DNA from: UBA822 sp965249775
GTDB taxonomy: Bacteria > Gemmatimonadota > Gemmatimonadetes > Longimicrobiales > Gaopeijiaceae
DNA length: 64,000 nt
Reading direction: 5' to 3'
NCBI GenBank assembly: GCA_965249775.1
Contig: OZ252253.1
Coordinates: forward strand, 3,658,001-3,722,000
The translations under genes were made by a program, and so were the position numbers. Position 1 is the first letter of the stretch. Each line of letters opens with the position of its first letter. Of the stretch, positions 54,105-63,458 are shown in pieces. The notes under the pieces were generated by a model, which saw nothing but the letters and a program-made list of their open reading frames with translations, had not been told where the DNA came from and did not search any database.

Positions 54105-54170
54105 CGCTTATGTAATCCTCTCACTCCCAACGCCGTCGTCCGCATGGTTTCAACGCCGTGGTCGCATGGG

Positions 54171-55067
54171 TCAGTTGCTTCCGACGTTGCGCATGAGCGG
54201 GATGCCGCCCTCGGTCGGCACGTAGACCACCGATCCGGACGGGAGCTCGCTGAGTCGCTCGATGTAGTGGAACATCAGGTACTCGGGCGTGAGGCCGGCT
54301 GTGATGATAACCTGGGCTTCGGCGAGTCCCCTGGCCGCCGCGATCTCCTGGATCGCCTGCTCCTCGATGATCTCGGTCTGGAATTTCTCGGCTGCCACCT
54401 GCTGTTCCCGCTGGAGCTTCTCGTCGATCGCCTGGCGGACGGTGGCGGGGGCCTGGACGTCGCGCAGGAAGACCTCCACCACCTCGATGCGGTCGCCCGC
54501 CTTGGCCTGGATCGCCTCCCTCATATCGGCGGCGATCCGGGCCCGGTCGGGCGAAAAGATGTCGTTGATCGACTTCGTGGCGATAGCATCCCGGACGCCG
54601 TTTCGGACGGCGTTCAAGACGATGCTCCCCGTGATCAGGTCCTCGGAGCCGATGCGGGCGAAGAGATCGGGCGCCCGGGCCGGATCGATCCGGTAGAGCA
54701 GGGACACCTCCAGCGCGACGTTCATCTGCTCGCTGGTCTGTGCCTCGATCTGCTCGACACCGCCGGTTGGTGGAAAGCTCTGCTCCCGAATCGACATGAT
54801 CTCGACCGAGGCGAGTGGGTTGATGACGTGTATGCCCTCACCCAGTGGCACGTCGGCGACCTGGCCTAGAAAGTGCCTCACGCCCACCTCACCGACGTCG
54901 ATGACGACCACCGTGTTGACGCTGGCGACCGCGATACCTCCGAGCATCAGACCGACACCAAGAAGCTTGGCCCGGCCTCGGTTTGCCGCGCCTGCTACGG
55001 ATGGACCGACCACCCAGACGGCTGCCCCCGCAACGGTGACGAGCATGGCCATTAACATGGGTCCCAT
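54171..55067 (-). CDS. SPFH/prohibitin-domain membrane protein
   Basis: This 298-residue protein has a strong AAGGAGG before the ATG, two N-terminal hydrophobic helices, then a prohibitin-type SPFH domain (VVVIDVGEVGVRHFLGQV, LLYRIDPARAP) and a charged coiled-coil (QVAAEKFQTEIIEEQAIQEIA). SPFH proteins form ring-shaped membrane scaffolds, often holding FtsH-like proteases. It is divergent from waaA. Confidence 0.9.
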   Translation of the reverse strand: MGPMLMAMLVTVAGAAVWVVGPSVAGAANRGRAKLLGVGLMLGGIAVASVNTVVVIDVGEVGVRHFLGQVADVPLGEGIHVINPLASVEIMSIREQSFPPTGGVEQIEAQTSEQMNVALEVSLLYRIDPARAPDLFARIGSEDLITGSIVLNAVRNGVRDAIATKSINDIFSPDRARIAADMREAIQAKAGDRIEVVEVFLRDVQAPATVRQAIDEKLQREQQVAAEKFQTEIIEEQAIQEIAAARGLAEAQVIITAGLTPEYLMFHYIERLSELPSGSVVYVPTEGGIPLMRNVGSN

Positions 55068-55165
55068 GACGACCTCCTTATGGTGAGGAGCCTCGGCTCC
55101 GTCGATAGTAAGGTATGCTGCCGTACAACTCTTCTACAGATACGGACGACAGCGGACGGTTCTTT

Positions 55166-55193
55166 ACGGGCCCCCGGCCCGGCCCGTGTTTTT
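55166..55193 (+). terminator. Terminator-like hairpin in the waaA leader
   Basis: ACGGGCC and GGCCCGT form a perfect 7-bp stem with an 8-base loop, followed by GTTTTTC. It lies 90 bp upstream of the waaA ATG on the plus strand, where no gene ends, so it may attenuate waaA transcription or end a short leader RNA. The rest of 55068-55282 shows no other gene. Confidence 0.6.
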
Positions 55194-55282
55194 CTGATCT
55201 GAAGGGTCGGTTACTGAATGTAAGCAGACGGTGGGCCGGGGGCAGCCTTGTGGAGTGGCACGTCGGAGGGACATCGTGCGCC

Positions 55283-56644
55283 ATGGCACTTCCTCAGGCG
55301 TTGTACCGAACCACGTTGCGGACCCTTCGCGCCCTGTCTCCGGCATTGATAAGGGGGGATTCCAAGCTTGCACGGGGGCTGCGGGGCAGGCGTGATGCCC
55401 ACGAGCGGTTGGCCGCCTGGGGCCGGAGGGCTCGTGGAGTCGTGGCCCCTGCCGTACCCGATCGGCCTGTCGTCTGGGTGCACGCGTCGTCGGTCGGCGA
55501 ATCGCTCCAGGCTCGCGCCGTCATCGATGTGCTGCGCGAGCGAACGCCCGGGCTCCAGGTGGTCTTTACGTTCTTCTCGCCATCGGCCGAGGCCGTGCAG
55601 GGGGATTTTCCTGCCGAAGTCACTTCCTACCTGCCGTGGGACCTTCCCGAGATGATGGGGCCGGTGCTCGACGCGGTTCAGCCCGATGTGATCGTGTTCA
55701 CGCAGCGCGAGGTCTGGCCGACACTGGCCGAAGAGGCCGCGGCTCGGGGCGTGCCGACCGTCCTCATTGCCGGTATGCTGCCGCAGGGGGCCGGAAGGCT
55801 CAGTGGGCCGGGCAGAATCCTGCTGGGCGCCGCGTTTCGGACCCTTCGATCGGTCGCCGCCGTGTCCAAGGAGGACGCCGACCGATTCGGTCTCCTCGGA
55901 GTAGAGAGCGATCGCGTGACGGTGACCGGTGACCCCGGGATCGACGCCGTTCGAGATAGGGCGGCGCGGATCGACCGGGAAGCGTCACACATGCGCGTCT
56001 TCGAGGCTGGCTCCCGAGACACGGGCGGGCCGATCCTGGTAGCGGGATCGACGTGGCCGTCGGATGAGGCGGTGCTTCTCCCGGCCTTGGCACGGGTTCG
56101 CGGGTCGGTTCCTGGTCTGCGGATCGTCTTGGCGCCCCACGAGCCTGAGGGCTATGATTTCGCCGGACTCGGCCGGAGGTTGGCGGTGGATGGATGGACG
56201 CCCCTACTCCTCGGGGAAGTCGAGGGGGGGGTGGTGCTTGGCGCAGAGGCGATTCTCGTGGATCGCGTAGGTGTTCTAGCCGATCTGTACTCGCTGGCCT
56301 CGGTCGCCTACGTGGGCGGGGGATTCCACGACGGCGGCCTCCACTCTGTGGTCGAGCCGGCTGCATCAGGAGTGCCGGTGCTCATCGGCCCTCGGTACCA
56401 GGGCTCGGTCCATGCGACTCGCCTTCTGGCCGCCGGGGCTGTTCGTGCTGTGGCCGGCGCAGACTCGCTGGCCCACGCTCTCCTGATGTGGCTCGAGGTT
56501 CCTGAGAAAAATGACGACCGCCGCCGGCATGCCATGGACTATATTGAAGATCATCGAGGAGCGGCCGAGCGCACGGCCCCTCTAATCACGCAGTTTTTTC
56601 CCCGACGATCAGGACCGGGGACTCTCTCCGAAGGGGAGATCTGA
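55283..56644 (+). CDS. waaA: 3-deoxy-D-manno-octulosonic acid (Kdo) transferase
   Basis: This 453-residue protein adds Kdo to lipid A, the first step of LPS core synthesis. Family marks are VVWVHASSVGESLQARAVID near residue 60, FTFFSPSAE, FTQREVWPTL, AVSKEDADRFGLLGV, VTGDPGIDAV and the C-terminal VGGGFHDGGLHSVVEPAASG. The ATG at 55283 (GGAGGG upstream) is chosen; an in-frame ATG at 55115 would add 56 residues that run through the terminator-like hairpin and match nothing. It supports a Gram-negative envelope. The next gene follows after 2 bp. Confidence 0.92.
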   Translation: MALPQALYRTTLRTLRALSPALIRGDSKLARGLRGRRDAHERLAAWGRRARGVVAPAVPDRPVVWVHASSVGESLQARAVIDVLRERTPGLQVVFTFFSPSAEAVQGDFPAEVTSYLPWDLPEMMGPVLDAVQPDVIVFTQREVWPTLAEEAAARGVPTVLIAGMLPQGAGRLSGPGRILLGAAFRTLRSVAAVSKEDADRFGLLGVESDRVTVTGDPGIDAVRDRAARIDREASHMRVFEAGSRDTGGPILVAGSTWPSDEAVLLPALARVRGSVPGLRIVLAPHEPEGYDFAGLGRRLAVDGWTPLLLGEVEGGVVLGAEAILVDRVGVLADLYSLASVAYVGGGFHDGGLHSVVEPAASGVPVLIGPRYQGSVHATRLLAAGAVRAVAGADSLAHALLMWLEVPEKNDDRRRHAMDYIEDHRGAAERTAPLITQFFPRRSGPGTLSEGEI

Positions 56645-56646
56645 CT

Positions 56647-58656
56647 TTGCGATCGCAGCTTTCCCGATATTCGTCCCTCTTGCCAGCGACGTGTCTGGTC
56701 CTCTTCACTGCATGCGTCGGTGAGTCGACCCGGATGAGACAGGCCCCCGAGAGTGCGCAGTCCGTGACCCCGGCAGCGCTCGCGTCGGATGCAGGGACGA
56801 ATTCGGGTCCGGTTGCCGCGAATCCGGGTTCAGGCGTGACCACTCCACTCCCCACGGCCAACGCCTCGAGTGGGAGACCACAGCTCGAGAGGCGGGCGGC
56901 CGCCTCGGCCCATGTCGTGGTGGGTGCGCCTGATCTTGAGAGCATCGATGCCGAGCCGGACGCTGTTCCTGCTGAAGCTCAACGAGGATCGGACGCTTCG
57001 AGCGTTGCGGGCACCAACTCCGGGCGCCTCTCCGCAGACGATGGGGACGTCACCGATCCCGAGGTCTGCTCCGCAGACGAAAATGGCGACGGCGACCCCG
57101 AGGCCGAGGACGATCCTGAAGGCCAAGGCGACGACGATCCCGAAGGCCATGACGACGATCCCGAAGGGCACGACGAGGACGATCCCGCAAGCCACGACGA
57201 AGACGATCCCGAGGTCGCTGACGAAGACGGCTGCGAGCCTCAGCCAACTGCCAGAGAAAGAAGGCTGGCCTGGCTCGCCGAGGAATGGGGTGAGGAGAAC
57301 CTTCCGGCCCCGACGGCCCGCACCAGCGGGGGCGGCTCCGTGGCTCGGATCGTCTTGCCGGAGGAGCCCCTGAAGTTCGTGAGGCCCGATGCCGTGAAGG
57401 GCATCTATCTGAACGCTTGGGCGGCCGGGTCGAGTGTGCGGTCCCAGGCCCTCATCGATCTAGCGACCCGGACGGAAGTCAACACGCTCGTGATCGACCT
57501 CAAGGACGCCTCGGGCTACGTCAGCCATGCGACCGAGGTGATGGTGGCGCGGGAGGTCGGCGCGGATCAGGAGATTCGCATTCGAGACCTGGTGGGGCTG
57601 CTCGAGCGGATCCAGGAGGCCGGCCTCTATCCGATCGCCCGTATCGTGATAGTCAAGGATCCGCTTCTGATTCGTGCGCGGCCGGAATGGGCGGTGCAGG
57701 ACACGGCGGGCGGCACCTGGGTGGACAGCAACGGTCTGATCTGGGCCAACCTCCACGACCAGCGCGTGTGGGATTACCACGTCGATTTGGCCAAGGAGGC
57801 GGCCGCGGTCGGCTTCCCCGAGATCCAGTGGGACTACGTCCGCTTTGCGGACGCCCCTGCGGAGGATCTCGACCGGGCCGTCTACCCGGGGGGCGAGGGG
57901 CGGAGTCGCAGAGACGCCGTCGAGGCGTTTCTGAAGTACGCCCGGGCCGAGCTCGAGGAATCCCGAGTCGCCATGACGGTGGACGTCTTCGGCGCCACGA
58001 CATCTGCTCCGAATGACGTTGGGATCGGCCAGTACTGGGAAAGCTTCATCAGTACTGTCGACATCGCGCTCCCCATGGTCTATCCGTCGCACTACTGGCC
58101 AGGGAGCTTCCGCATTCAGGACCCCAACGGCCACCCGTATGAAATCGTGCGGGAGGCGCTCAGGTCTGGAGTGCAGCGCTCCGCGGCGGTGGAGGGGGCG
58201 GGAGTCACCCGGCCGTGGCTTCAGGACTTCACGCTGGGAGAGCCCCTATACGAAGCGCCGGAGGTCCGGGCACAGATTCAGGCGACCTACGACGCCGGCA
58301 TCGACGAGTGGCTGCTCTGGAATGCGGGGAGCCGTTATACGGAGGCCGCGCTGGCCCCACCCGACGGTTATCCGGAGGGCATGGAGCCCATGATCCGTGC
58401 TGGAGGCAGGATCGTGCCTGTCTCTGACCGGTACGACGCGATGCTGGCGGAAGCGGAGGAACAGGCGCGGGCAAGGGCGTTTCTGGAGAGAATTGCGGCG
58501 GTTGCGGACAGCATCGCGGCGGCGGTGGCGGACAGCATTGCGGCGGCGGTGGCGGACAGCATCGCTGTAGCAGCAGCCGACAGTGTGGCGGCCGTTGCAG
58601 ACAGCCTGCCAGCCGAGACGGGGAATCTGGAGCCTTTGGGGGGAATCCGGCGCTAA
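56647..58656 (+). CDS. Lipoprotein with DUF4015 putative glycoside hydrolase domain
   Basis: This 669-residue protein starts at TTG, 8 bases after GGGGAG. A lipobox LFTAC is followed by a long disordered N-terminal region with an acidic segment (about 145-196, repeats of DDPEGHDE). From about residue 250 lies the DUF4015 (PF13200) TIM-barrel-like domain: VKGIYLNAWAAG, LVIDLKDASGYV, IQWDYVRFAD, MTVDVFGATTS, IALPMVYPSHY and LLWNAGSRYT. Members are putative glycosidases. The C-terminus is an Ala-rich AVADSI repeat. The stop overlaps the convergent ABC gene. It is coupled to waaA, which suggests an envelope role. Confidence 0.87.
   Translation: MRSQLSRYSSLLPATCLVLFTACVGESTRMRQAPESAQSVTPAALASDAGTNSGPVAANPGSGVTTPLPTANASSGRPQLERRAAASAHVVVGAPDLESIDAEPDAVPAEAQRGSDASSVAGTNSGRLSADDGDVTDPEVCSADENGDGDPEAEDDPEGQGDDDPEGHDDDPEGHDEDDPASHDEDDPEVADEDGCEPQPTARERRLAWLAEEWGEENLPAPTARTSGGGSVARIVLPEEPLKFVRPDAVKGIYLNAWAAGSSVRSQALIDLATRTEVNTLVIDLKDASGYVSHATEVMVAREVGADQEIRIRDLVGLLERIQEAGLYPIARIVIVKDPLLIRARPEWAVQDTAGGTWVDSNGLIWANLHDQRVWDYHVDLAKEAAAVGFPEIQWDYVRFADAPAEDLDRAVYPGGEGRSRRDAVEAFLKYARAELEESRVAMTVDVFGATTSAPNDVGIGQYWESFISTVDIALPMVYPSHYWPGSFRIQDPNGHPYEIVREALRSGVQRSAAVEGAGVTRPWLQDFTLGEPLYEAPEVRAQIQATYDAGIDEWLLWNAGSRYTEAALAPPDGYPEGMEPMIRAGGRIVPVSDRYDAMLAEAEEQARARAFLERIAAVADSIAAAVADSIAAAVADSIAVAAADSVAAVADSLPAETGNLEPLGGIRR
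58495..58608 (+). repeat. 21- to 24-bp tandem repeat encoding AAAVADSI
   Basis: Five adjacent in-frame units encode AAVADSI, AAAVADSI, AAAVADSI, AVAAADSV and AAVADSL near the C-terminus of the DUF4015 protein. The pattern suits an amphipathic helix or coiled coil. Confidence 0.85.
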
Positions 58657-60479
58657 CCGAGCGAGGGTTGTGCTGGCCCCGGCGTCCTCGCGAACTGCAA
58701 CTCGTGCAGTCGGGCGTACAGCCCACCATGCTCCAGCAGCTCCTGGTGGGTGCCCTCCTCGCACAACTCCCCATGGTGCAACACGATGATGTGGTCGGCC
58801 CCCAGGATCGTCGACAGACGGTGGGCGATCACCATGGAGGTCCTGCCGGCCATGAGCTCGTTGGTGGCTTCCTCGATCTGGGCCTCGATCTCCGAATCGA
58901 CCGAGCTCGTGGCTTCGTCGAGCACCAGGACCCGAGGATCGAACGCGAGCGCCCTCGCGAAGGACACGAGCTGGCGTTCTCCGACCGATAAGGTCGCTCC
59001 GCGTTCGCCGAGCTCCTGGTCGTACCCATCCGTGAGGCGCTCGATGAAGGGCGCCGCGCCGATCCGCTCGGCGGCCTCGCGCACCCGATCTTCCGGGATG
59101 TCCTTCGCCCCGAGCCGGATGTTGTGGGCGATGTCCTGACTGAAAAGGAAGACATCCTGGAGCACCAGACCGATGTGCCGGCGAAGCTCGTCCAGCCGTA
59201 GTCGATCGATCGGCGTGCCATCCAGAAGGATTTCGCCGCGCTGCGGCTGATAGAAACGCATGAGCAGATGGATGATCGTGGTCTTCCCGGCGCCGGTGTG
59301 TCCCACGATCGCCAGTCGCTCGCCCGGCTCGGCTCGGAAGCTTACATCCTTCAGGACCCAATCCCAGTCGCCCTCCTCGTCCTTGCCGTACGCGAACCAC
59401 ACGCCTTGGAACTCGATCTCGCCGCGCACCGGCTGCTCCAGAGGCACTGGCTCCGACGGGTCCACGATTTCGATCTCGCGGTCGACCAGCTTGAAGATCC
59501 GTTCGGACGATGCCATGGCCGCCTGAAGCAGGTTGTACTTCTCCGAGAGATCCTGGATGGGCCGGAAAAAACGGCCGGATAGCTGGATGAAAGCGGCCAG
59601 CACGCCCACCGTTACCGCGCCCTCGAGCATCGTGGCGCCGCCTCTCCAAATGATCAGCGCAAGGGAAATGGCGGTGAAGAGCTCGATAACAGGGAAGAAG
59701 AGCGCGTAGTAGGTTATCGATCGGAGGTGGGCCTCCAGGTAGTCCTGGTTGATGGCAGCGTGACGGCGTGCGTCGTGCTCCTCCCGGTTGAAGAGCTTGA
59801 CCACCACCATTCCGGTGATGCGTTCGTGGAGGTACGAGTTGATGCGCGCCAACCGTACGCGGATGTCGCGGTAGGCGCTGCGCAGCTTCGCTCGAAAGAG
59901 AAAGGCCGTGAGCACAACCAACGGCAGGACACTGAAGGTGATGAGCGCGAGCCTCCAGTCCATGTAGAGCATGAAACTCAGGATGAAGCCAAGCGTGAAA
60001 AGGTCGCCGAACACGGCGACGACGCCCGAGCTGAAGAGCTCGTTCAGCGTCTCGACGTCGCTCGTGATGCGGGTCATGAGGCGGCCCACCGGATTCTTGT
60101 CGTAGAAGCGCAGGTCCAGCCGCTGGAGCTTCCCGAAAATCTCCGAGCGCAGGTCGTACATGGCCTTCTGGCCCAGCCAGGTGGTGAGGACGGTTTGGCC
60201 ATAGAGCAGGACGGCGCCAAGCACGACCGAGCCGAGGTACGCGGCGGCGATTGTCGCCAGCAAGGACGTGTTGCCGTTCGGGATCACGTCGTCCAAGGCG
60301 ATCTGCGTCAGCCAGGGCCCGACGATCTGCAGGAGTGACGAGGCCAGGAGGAGGACGATGGCCACAGCGACATAGAACTTATACGGTCGCAGGTACTCGA
60401 GAAGCCGCTTCATCAGGCGGGCATCGTACCCTTTCCCGAGTGCCTCTTCTTCCTGGAAGCCGTCCTGCGGTGGAGGCAC
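58653..60479 (-). CDS. ABC exporter (permease-ATPase fusion), MsbA-like
   Basis: This 608-residue half-transporter has a six-helix permease (residues about 30-320, including DKNPVGRLMTRITSDVETLN) and an ATPase with Walker A VGHTGAGKTT, signature LSVGERQL, Walker B RVLVLDEATS and the H-loop AHRLST. Such proteins export lipids, LPS precursors or drugs as dimers. The signature is SVGER rather than SGGQ; this variant is common in the group. GTG start, 5 bases after AAGGAG. Substrate unknown; the nearby waaA makes a lipid substrate plausible. Confidence 0.92.
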   Translation of the reverse strand: MPPPQDGFQEEEALGKGYDARLMKRLLEYLRPYKFYVAVAIVLLLASSLLQIVGPWLTQIALDDVIPNGNTSLLATIAAAYLGSVVLGAVLLYGQTVLTTWLGQKAMYDLRSEIFGKLQRLDLRFYDKNPVGRLMTRITSDVETLNELFSSGVVAVFGDLFTLGFILSFMLYMDWRLALITFSVLPLVVLTAFLFRAKLRSAYRDIRVRLARINSYLHERITGMVVVKLFNREEHDARRHAAINQDYLEAHLRSITYYALFFPVIELFTAISLALIIWRGGATMLEGAVTVGVLAAFIQLSGRFFRPIQDLSEKYNLLQAAMASSERIFKLVDREIEIVDPSEPVPLEQPVRGEIEFQGVWFAYGKDEEGDWDWVLKDVSFRAEPGERLAIVGHTGAGKTTIIHLLMRFYQPQRGEILLDGTPIDRLRLDELRRHIGLVLQDVFLFSQDIAHNIRLGAKDIPEDRVREAAERIGAAPFIERLTDGYDQELGERGATLSVGERQLVSFARALAFDPRVLVLDEATSSVDSEIEAQIEEATNELMAGRTSMVIAHRLSTILGADHIIVLHHGELCEEGTHQELLEHGGLYARLHELQFARTPGPAQPSLG

Positions 60480-60614
60480 CTTTACTCCTTCAACAGCTTT
60501 GTCAGGTACGTGGATGACAAAGGTGGCCGGGCACGTTGGTCTTGTGAAGGGCCGCCTTGATGCCTCCTCGATGGGCCGTTGCGCTACTCCCCGATTACTG
60601 TGCTATTACCGAGC

Positions 60615-63458
60615 ATGGACGACTGGATCCACATTCGAGGCGCGCGCCAGCACAACCTCAAGAATCTGGACATCGACCTACCGCGGCGGTCCCTCACGGT
60701 GATCACCGGGCCCTCGGGCTCCGGTAAGTCTTCGCTGGCCCTGGACACCCTGTTCGCCGAGGGACAGCGCAGGTACGTCGAGTCGCTCTCCACCTACGCG
60801 AAGCAGTTTCTCGAACGGATGGAGAAGCCCGATGTGGACTCGGTCGAGGGAATCTCGCCCGCCGTGGCCATCGAGCAGAAGAATCCAACCAAGTCCAGTC
60901 GCTCAACCGTGGGAACGGCGACGGAAGTCCATGACTACCTCCGGCTGCTCTGGGCACGCGTGGGGCGTACGTACTGCCCGGAGTGTGGAGACGAGGTGCG
61001 CCCCGATTCCGTGACGAGCGCCGCCGCCCGCGTGCTCGACTTGGCCGAGGGTACGCCGATTCAGGTGACCTTCCCCTTGAAGCTCTCCGGCCGGGTGAAG
61101 CACGCAACAGTGGTCGAGAACCTCAGGGCGATGGGGTTCGTCCGGATCCTCGCGGGCGGAGTGCTTGTCGATCTGGGTGAAGATGGCGCCGAGACCGTGG
61201 AGCACGTCGGCTTCGACCTCACGGAGGCGGCGGAGGCATCAGTCGTCGTAGATCGTCTGACCGTTTCTCACGAGGATCGCGACCGCCTTGCCGATTCGCT
61301 GAGCACGTGCTTCGTCGAAGGGGAGGGCGAGGCCATCGTGCTGATCCACGGTGGTGATGGCCGGGAGGTCACCGAGCGCCTGGCGTTCACTGAGCATTTC
61401 CGTTGCCCGAAGCACCCCGAGATCGAGTTCTTCGAGCCGACGCCCAAGCTGTTCTCCTTCAACAATCCGTACGGCTCGTGCCCGCTCTGTACCGGCTTCG
61501 GCGCCACGCTCGACTATGACGTCGATCTCATCGTACCCAATCCCGCTCGCTCCATCGCCGACGGCGGGGTCGATCCCTGGTCCAAGCCCCGCTATCACCG
61601 CGAGCGGGACAAGCTGCGCGCATTCACCATAGAGCAGGGCGAATCACTTTATGATCCCTGGGACGAGCTTCCCGAGGATTTCCGGGAGAGGGTCCTCTAC
61701 GGAGCAGAGGGGTTCAAGGGCGTGATCCCCTTCCTGGTTGGGCGGGAACGCAAGCGCTACAAACAGTACATCCGTATGTTTCTCCGCCAATACCAGAGTC
61801 CCCAGGTATGCCGCGCCTGTGGAGGAGCGCGGATCCAGCCGGGTGCGCTCAACATCAAGATCGGTCATCGCTCGATCGACGAGGTGAGCAGGCTCCCGAT
61901 CGAGGATGTTCAGGGTTGGGTCGCATCACTCGAGTTGAGCGAGATGGAGGCCCAGATCGCCGAGACGATTCTCCGAGAGTTGCACGCCCGCCTGGCTTTT
62001 CTCGTCGACGTGGGCCTCGGATACGTCTCTCTGGATCGGCAGATGCGGACCCTCTCCGGTGGCGAGGCCCAGCGCATCAACCTCGCGAACTCGCTGGGCT
62101 CCCGATTGGTGGATACGCTATACGTCCTCGATGAGCCGACGGTGGGGCTGCACCCGAAGGACACCTCGGCCCTTTTGGCGCTCTTGGGGCAACTGCGTGA
62201 CGCGGGGAACTCCGTGGTCGTGGTCGAGCACGATCCCATCGCCATCCGCGAAGCCGATCACATCCTCGAGTTGGGCCCTGCCTCGGGTGACGACGGGGGC
62301 CGTGTCGTCTTTCAGGGTCCACCCGACGAGCTCGCGGAAGCCGACAGTGCCACGGGGCGGTACATCTCTGGCCGGTCGGAGATTCCGGTCCCCGATGAGC
62401 GGAGACAGGTGAACGGAGCCAGGCTTGTTCTCACCGGCGCGCGCCTCCACAACCTCGAGGGTGTCGATGTCGAGATTCCGCTCGCTGCGATGACCGTCGT
62501 GACCGGCGTGTCGGGCTCGGGCAAGTCGACGCTGGTGCACGACGTCCTTTACCGTGCCCTGGAGCGGGAGCTCAAGGGGGGCGAGACGAGTGCCAGAGAG
62601 CACCTCGGGGAGGTGGTCGGCGACATCGGATCGCTCGAAGGGGCCGGCATGCTCGACGAGGTGGTCCTCATCGACCAGTCCCCGATCGGGCGAACCCCTC
62701 GATCCAACCCGGTGACCTATATCAAGGCATGGGATGAAGTCCGGAAGCTATTCGCCGCCCTTCCGCTCGCCCGCGAGCGTCGATACAGCGCCGGGGCGTT
62801 CTCATTCAACGTGAAGGGCGGTCGCTGCGAAGCATGCAAGGGAGCGGGGCACGTCGAGATCGAGATGATCTTCATGGCGGACGTCTACGTACAGTGCGAC
62901 GCCTGCCGGGGCACCCGCTACCGTCCGGAGTTGCTGGACGTGCGCTTCAAGGGACGGAATGTGGCGGAAGTCCTCGACATCACGGTCGACGAGGCGCTTC
63001 GCTTCTTCATCCGCCACAAGCGACTGGGTCGGATCCTCTGGCAGCTGCAGCAGGTGGGCCTCGGTTACCTCAAGCTCGGACAGCCCGCGCCGACCCTGTC
63101 CGGCGGTGAGGCTCAGCGGCTCAAGATTGCGCGGGAGCTGGCGGGCGTCTCCGGAAGGAAAGGGCGTAAGCTCTACATCTTGGACGAGCCGACGACTGGC
63201 CTCTCGGGCGAGGACGTGAGGAAGCTTCTTCAGGTGCTACACCGCCTCGTCGATGCAGGAAACTCGGTGCTCGTGATCGAGCACAACCTGGAAATCGTAA
63301 AGGCCGCCGATTGGGTCATCGACTTGGGGCCGGGTGCGGGTGCCCAGGGCGGACAGGTGGTGGCGATGGGGCGTCCGGAGGAGCTGCTCTCCGTTCCCGA
63401 GAGCGCAACCGGGCGGTATCTCGCCGATGTGCTGGGCGAGGTGGCGGCTGTGGGCTAG
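60615..63458 (+). CDS. uvrA: Excinuclease ABC subunit A
   Basis: This protein of about 947 residues is the damage-sensing ATPase of nucleotide excision repair. It has two ABC domains (Walker A GPSGSGKSS near residue 32 and GVSGSGKST near 631), two signature LSGGEAQR segments and zinc sites CPECG, CPLC with CRACGG, and CEACKG with CDACRG. Length is normal. The ATG at 60615 starts the conserved DDWIHIRGARQHNL; a TTG 36 bp upstream is an alternative. The stop directly abuts the next gene. Confidence 0.96.
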   Translation: MDDWIHIRGARQHNLKNLDIDLPRRSLTVITGPSGSGKSSLALDTLFAEGQRRYVESLSTYAKQFLERMEKPDVDSVEGISPAVAIEQKNPTKSSRSTVGTATEVHDYLRLLWARVGRTYCPECGDEVRPDSVTSAAARVLDLAEGTPIQVTFPLKLSGRVKHATVVENLRAMGFVRILAGGVLVDLGEDGAETVEHVGFDLTEAAEASVVVDRLTVSHEDRDRLADSLSTCFVEGEGEAIVLIHGGDGREVTERLAFTEHFRCPKHPEIEFFEPTPKLFSFNNPYGSCPLCTGFGATLDYDVDLIVPNPARSIADGGVDPWSKPRYHRERDKLRAFTIEQGESLYDPWDELPEDFRERVLYGAEGFKGVIPFLVGRERKRYKQYIRMFLRQYQSPQVCRACGGARIQPGALNIKIGHRSIDEVSRLPIEDVQGWVASLELSEMEAQIAETILRELHARLAFLVDVGLGYVSLDRQMRTLSGGEAQRINLANSLGSRLVDTLYVLDEPTVGLHPKDTSALLALLGQLRDAGNSVVVVEHDPIAIREADHILELGPASGDDGGRVVFQGPPDELAEADSATGRYISGRSEIPVPDERRQVNGARLVLTGARLHNLEGVDVEIPLAAMTVVTGVSGSGKSTLVHDVLYRALERELKGGETSAREHLGEVVGDIGSLEGAGMLDEVVLIDQSPIGRTPRSNPVTYIKAWDEVRKLFAALPLARERRYSAGAFSFNVKGGRCEACKGAGHVEIEMIFMADVYVQCDACRGTRYRPELLDVRFKGRNVAEVLDITVDEALRFFIRHKRLGRILWQLQQVGLGYLKLGQPAPTLSGGEAQRLKIARELAGVSGRKGRKLYILDEPTTGLSGEDVRKLLQVLHRLVDAGNSVLVIEHNLEIVKAADWVIDLGPGAGAQGGQVVAMGRPEELLSVPESATGRYLADVLGEVAAVG

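Noticed and set aside
55115..55282. 56-residue extension of waaA from an in-frame ATG
   Set aside because: It passes through a terminator-like hairpin, has a weak ribosome-binding site and adds no family sequence; kept only as a possible leader.
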